A stretch of 64,000 nucleotides of DNA, taken from positions 1,116,001-1,180,000 of the forward strand of contig JAGYXB010000508.1 in the NCBI GenBank assembly GCA_022495005.1, read 5' to 3'. Below, piece by piece: positions 59,483-64,000 of the stretch. A model generated the notes under the pieces. The model made no database searches, was not told where the DNA came from, and saw nothing but the letters and a program-made list of their open reading frames with translations. Within the stretch, counting starts at the first letter, position 1; each line of letters starts with the position of its first letter. Source of the DNA: Rhyacophila brunnea (taxonomy: Eukaryota; Arthropoda; Insecta; Trichoptera; Rhyacophilidae). The position numbers and the translations under genes are program-made.

Positions 59483-59723
59483 TTCCCCCCGACCATGTCC
59501 GATCCTAATAGGATCATATGGGCCTCCACAGAGTAGAGGTTTGTATTAACAGATTTAGTTTTTTACGAGAAATGGATGTCAGCCACTTGATCAACCTATT
59601 AGGTCCATACCCTGGCTCACACACAAATTGAAAAACAATATGTGTACTTGCCAGACCCAGGATTCGAACCTGAGACCCACGGCGTGATAGTCTAACGCTC
59701 AAGCCGCGCTATCACCGTGGGTC
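59483..59723 (-). mobile_element. tRNA-derived SINE-like element
   Basis: The minus strand starts GACCCACGGTGATAGCGCGG, has a box-A-like TAGCGCGGCTTGAGCG and a perfect box B GGTTCGAATCC (59660-59670) within a fully paired T arm (TCAGG-TTCGAAT-CCTGG), and continues into a non-tRNA body to about 59483. The 5' part forms a long hairpin: GACCCACGGTGATAG (59709-59723) pairs with 59674-59690 apart from a 2-nt bulge, around an 18-nt loop. The body contains GATCCTATTAGGATC and ends near a G/A-rich stretch. A tandem CCATCAATAAA repeat flanks the 5' side. A tRNA-type SINE is the best reading; no target duplication was found. Confidence 0.6.
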
Positions 59724-60019
59724 CATCAATAAACCATCAATAAACCATCTTTATTGATCTTTAAATCAGAAGGCGGCAACCTTTTTAGACTTGTGGGCTA
59801 CTTACAACTAGGAGGTTTAAGTTAATAGAAGGAGTGAAAAAAAATATACTCATCAGTTTTCTATATTTTAATCTTTAAAAATATAGACTGAAATAAACTG
59901 AATTAAATAAATAACTATTATAACATAAATAATAACCATCGAATTTACTTGTACTAACGCCTACATTGGTACTGTTTTGGTCTTCATAATCATAAGAAAA
60001 ACAAAGCACTCTCAAGAAA
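59724..60019. other. AT-rich DNA, no gene seen
   Basis: Short AT-rich interval beginning with two to three tandem CCATCAATAAA units (59723-59750). Confidence 0.5.
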
Positions 60020-60410
60020 AACCAAAATACCTATATATAAAACTATCTTGCGCCCAGTATTAACTTATGGATCAGAATGCCGGGCATTTAGCAAATAGAA
60101 TGATACAAATATGGATATTTTAGGATATTCTTTGGGGTTGTATGGTATTTGGAGATTACGGTATAATAAGTTGTATACACTTTATAGGGACTAAATTGTC
60201 AATGAGCATATAATGCCGGAAGAGATAGCAACAATGTGCATTATGTAGTACACAACCTTTGAGGGCAAGAGAAGAGCTGGAAAGCCGAAACTAAAATGCT
60301 CGGTCAAAGCAACTGGAAAGTATCGGTGTTGTATCATCTAGAATGGAGGAAGTTTTTCAATGAGACCAAGACCCGCCAAGGGATTTTGTGCCATAAATAA
60401 TGGTGATGCG
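60020..60410 (+). pseudogene. LINE reverse-transcriptase C-terminal relic
   Basis: The plus strand reads YKTILRPVLTYGSEC (from about 60035), then EIATMCIM, then GKRRAGKPKLKCSVKATGK, then NGGSFSMRPRPAKGF, with stops between. The order matches the post-catalytic LIRPVLTYGSETW...GRP--RW...W tail of non-LTR reverse transcriptases. The last part resembles the EWRKFLNEAKTR-GL terminus known from several insect LINEs. Frames are broken, so it is a dead, old fragment; clade uncertain. It differs from the relics at 9.0 and 26.7 kb. Confidence 0.6.
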
Positions 60411-60891
60411 GACATATTTAACTAATTTCGATATATTTTATGTTTAAAATGAAATCAAACCAGTCTTTGGATTCATTTGTATTGAATTTAATGCACCTTA
60501 TGTCATTAATTATTACCAGCAATATTTTTGTTTTTCTAATCAGAAATATATTTTTTATCACACTATATAAAATCAATAGATAAAGTATTAAATGTAAGGG
60601 AAGTGTATAAAATAATCGTTGTTAGACATTTTGACAGGAAACATATGGTCTGTCGTTAATAGAAAATACATAGTGTTATTAAAATTATTTGTTATTTAAA
60701 GATTTTGATTAAATAAAGCTCCAAACGCCACAAAATTTTAAACTGAGTTAAGTACTAAAGTATGAGGTTTTATTCTTAAAACAAAAATACAAATACCGTC
60801 AATAGAAACACAATTCTTAACAAAAAAATATGGGAGTAAGTCAGAAAGAGAGATTAGACAGGTTCTCACAATGTGTACTGTTTTCAAGAAG

Positions 60892-60978
60892 AGTGCTTCA
60901 GTTGGATGACTTGAAATGATTATTAAAGTATATTGGACGAAACCCGATGGATAGGGGTTCGAGTCCCGCCAAGTACCA
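60892..60978 (+). tRNA. Weak tRNA-like sequence with CCA-like end
   Basis: It contains box B GGTTCGAGTCC (60957-60967) and is followed by AAGTACCA. AGTGCTT (60892-60898) can pair with AAGTACC (60971-60977) in six of seven positions, like an acceptor stem. The T stem has only three pairs and the middle does not fold as a standard cloverleaf. A decayed tRNA or SINE fragment, or chance, are all possible. Confidence 0.25.
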
Positions 60979-63900
60979 TATTTTTATATATAAGATAGGT
61001 ATGTGTCTAAGGTGTTTCCGAATTATGAATATTAGAAATAATGTTATTATAATATTTAGTGTATTTTATTCATCCATTGTCTCCAAAACCTTGTTATACA
61101 ACTGTTACAAAATATGTGCATTTTTAAAGGCGATTTCCTCTTAACAAAACTCTTTATTTATTTCAAATCTTCTTATTTCCTTGTGAAATTAGGATGTTTA
61201 TTTTTGAAACGGAACTTTCCAACGCTGATGTATCAATTATAAATGTGTAATATATAACTCACATCGTAAGTTTTGTTTCATCGCTTTCAATGCTGGAATA
61301 AGAAATACGGTTGTCCGAGAAGAGGTGCTGCAGGTCTACATAAGTTTCATTTCGCTCACCATGAATTCATAATATCGCCTCCAGGCTGACTCGCTTTCTA
61401 CATATACAAACTGTCCGTTTTTTACGATTAGAGCTTTTTGCCAGGGGTGAATTTTGCACTTTATATTCTTGCCTTAAACTGTACACTAAACTTTTACAGG
61501 TTTTTGTTTCCATTTATCGGCATGAATATAATATATATATATATATATATCGATAAGTTTAATTTTGTTAGTTTTCAATTTATAATGGGATGACATTTCA
61601 GGTAATTTAATAAATTATTTTTTATATTCAACGAATACTTCACACATTTGAGAATGTAACAATATTCTTTATTGATTTTATCGATTATACATATTAAAAA
61701 AATATATGGCGCCGCGTCGGACAGAACACAAGCCTACATGGAGATAGGATTCCGGGAAATGTACTTTCCCACTTTAACCACATGTGCTCTACCTAATTAC
61801 GATGAAATTAACTAAAAGTCATACGACTGAAGCGCATATATTCGAACTTGCGGTTGTTCGGCGCTAAGTATATTTTTTTTAAGATTTGTTCGAATAAGTA
61901 TGTTTTTGAGATATTTTAAAATTATCTATCTATCTATATTCAATTAAAAAAACTTAATCCATATAATTTTATAATAATCACGATTCATTCAGTATGCTCA
62001 CATGAGCATTGTTACATACTTATCTGATAATTACTCTCTGAGGGACGAAACCAATCCTAATAATTTCTAAATTTATTAGGTGAAAAACTATAATATTTTT
62101 GTTTGCGTAATGGTCTTGATTATCTAATTCTGTTGGAAAGCCATACTATATAAAATTAAATAATCATATTATTCAATACTAATTACTTAACCAGTATACT
62201 TTTTGTCATCGGTTGATGATACTTCCGTAGAAGTGGATTAGTGGAAGATGAAGAAACCGGTATTAAACGGTATTTACTGGACATCTGATTGATAATACAG
62301 CGACCCACGATGCTTACATTATTGATAAATAATCTACGTAAAGATTGTTATACCATTATACTGATATATGGATTATATATTATGTATATACAAATATACA
62401 GACACATAATAATTGTATTACGGGTAGGTATTATTACGCATATTGTTAATGGTTACAACTATTTCTGAATTGTCAAAAAATTTCTAGTTACAGATCAGTG
62501 ACAATATTTTACGGACGCATCTATGGCGTTTATAAAATATTACTTTATATAAAAAAACCATAAATAAAGGCTTAAAAACTTAAGCAAGAGGAAATGACCC
62601 TTTTATATCTAAGATTAGCTATGCTATAATGTAAAATTAGCTAGTTTAAGTTTTTTTTTTGTTTGTTTTATTTATTTGTAGAAACGCTTTTCTGTAGTAA
62701 TCATAAAATCAATTTGATGTCAAAACATACTACGAAATCAAATTTCATGTTTGTATTTGTTTGTGAAAATAATAAGTACGAGTATGTAGGTATGCAAAGC
62801 TTTGGTAGTAATATTGTGAATGAATAGGGGACCATTTTTCGTTCTTAATAATGTAATATAATAAAAATATAATGTTTGCGTGTTTGCCTACTCATGGTAT
62901 GTATTTTAATCACATTGTATTGGATTGTCATGTCAAATACCAGAATTATGTCATTATTACAAATTACTGAAATAATTGAAATTACCCACTATCAAAAACC
63001 ATTTTTAACTGACTTTATATAACCGAAAATTCAGGACAGGATTTATACTACTTAATAATGCTTTGTGCTTATATGCTACTAATTATGCTTAAAAAATCGT
63101 ATTGAAAAATAAAATATTGCCTTTCTCATATGTAAGTCATCGAGTTGCAATACCCGCTCTGAAATTTCTACATAACCCGATCTGGATATTTTTAAAATCC
63201 TTTTTTATGGTTTTAGTGAGATGAAAATCTTTTTTCTTGTATTATGTAAAATTATTGGTTTGTTTTGAGATAGTCTCTAAATAGACGGTGTATTCCAATA
63301 ATTTTATATAATCTAAGAGAAACGTAGTTTAAAATTTAGGTTCTCATTTCATTAAAACCAAAAACACTGTATTTATTCTTAGCAGGGCAGACTAAATATT
63401 ATGAGAAAATATTTTTTTATTAAGTATATTATATTGACGTAGTAAGTATGAAGTGAACACCGCTTTCTGTGTTTTTTTCTTAAATATAAAAAAAATAAAT
63501 TATGAGAGGGGTTTGTGACTCGACGACTTATAATATGTTTGTTTTTCATATACCCACATTTTATTGGTCATATAATAATATAATGACGGAATAGTTTGAT
63601 TGACGCATGCCGACTAAAACTATTATAAGTATATTTACTTAATCGTTATTTTTATTACGTTTTATTTTCTGCACGTTCGAAATTTATTTATTTGGCTCCG
63701 GAAACCCACCTAAACACGGTCCTATTGAGAGTGTATTTCAATATGGATATTTTACAAAATGTTTTCTATTAACAATTTTTAAATACGATTTTTTATTTAA
63801 CTTTGTATTAAAAATGGAAATATAAAACGTTCATACATATTTTTAAAAACAAATAAAATATACTTAAATATAACTTAGTTCAAGTTGGCTAGATATTGAC

Positions 63901-64000
63901 ATCAATTTACCTTTTTTAGTTATTGTATTTGCATTGATAAATATTGTACCGATACAATTAAAGTGGAACCTACTTATTTATTTATTATATTTATATTTTT
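60979..64000. other. AT-rich DNA, no gene seen
   Basis: No gene recognised. It holds a (TA)n microsatellite at about 61529-61550 and a (TCTA)n run at 61926-61938. Confidence 0.5.

Noticed and set aside
1..64000. CRISPR arrays, rRNA genes, bacterial operons
   Set aside because: No regularly spaced short repeats with unique spacers, no rRNA-like block, and no clustered co-directional genes. The tandem repeats present are Helitron arrays and microsatellites.

Overview
The window looks like a transposon-littered, gene-poor stretch of an arthropod nuclear genome, most likely an insect. The evidence is the strongly AT-rich background with many TA/ATT microsatellites, the absence of any bacterial-style operon, and insect-type mobile elements: an R1-clade LINE, RTE-like LINE tails, piggyBac, hAT and Helitron elements, and tRNA-derived SINE heads. 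I could not fix the order from sequence alone; Hemiptera or Lepidoptera would both fit. No host protein-coding gene could be identified with confidence, so the window is probably intergenic or a long intron.

Layout. 1-12 kb: a ~350-bp dispersed repeat (copies at 10, 11820 and, inverted, 56654), a GC-rich island at 3.34-4.19 kb, an RTE-type LINE tail at 8.8-9.1 kb, and the first copy of a ~460-bp repeat (other copies at 25.2 kb inverted and 39.0 kb). 16.8-22.1 kb: a decayed, probably internally deleted piggyBac element; a hAT non-autonomous element with 8-bp target duplications that carries a 1.8-kb Helitron; then a GC-rich reverse-transcriptase relic. 24-31 kb: three-copy TTAA-flanked MITE family, a LINE relic, one possible host exon, and a MITE with ~50-bp terminal inverted repeats. 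32.8-34.6 kb: a 5'-truncated R1-clade LINE with an undamaged 525-codon reverse transcriptase/C-terminal reading frame, the only long ORF in the window. 36.9-37.2 kb: C-terminal fragment of a hAT transposase. 39 kb: a TTAA MITE inserted in the ~460-bp repeat. 43.5-50.7 kb: a full LTR element (two ~936-bp LTRs, 4-bp target duplication) whose 5.4-kb interior has no gag/pol reading frame. 51.8-61 kb: tRNA-like sequences, a second Helitron (2.2 kb), the third copy of the ~350-bp repeat, a second, uninterrupted hAT element, a SINE and another LINE relic. The last 3 kb is featureless AT-rich DNA.

How the parts relate. Nesting gives relative ages: the hAT at 19.0 kb preceded its Helitron, and the hAT at 58.3 kb preserves the empty Helitron site; the ~460-bp repeat at 39 kb preceded the TTAA MITE, with empty sites at 10 and 25 kb. 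Most elements here are non-autonomous and must borrow proteins from elsewhere. The most unusual object is the coding-less LTR element: beside one LTR it has a primer-binding site resembling the 3' end of tRNA-Lys, and inside its U5 it has two further blocks complementary to the same tRNA.
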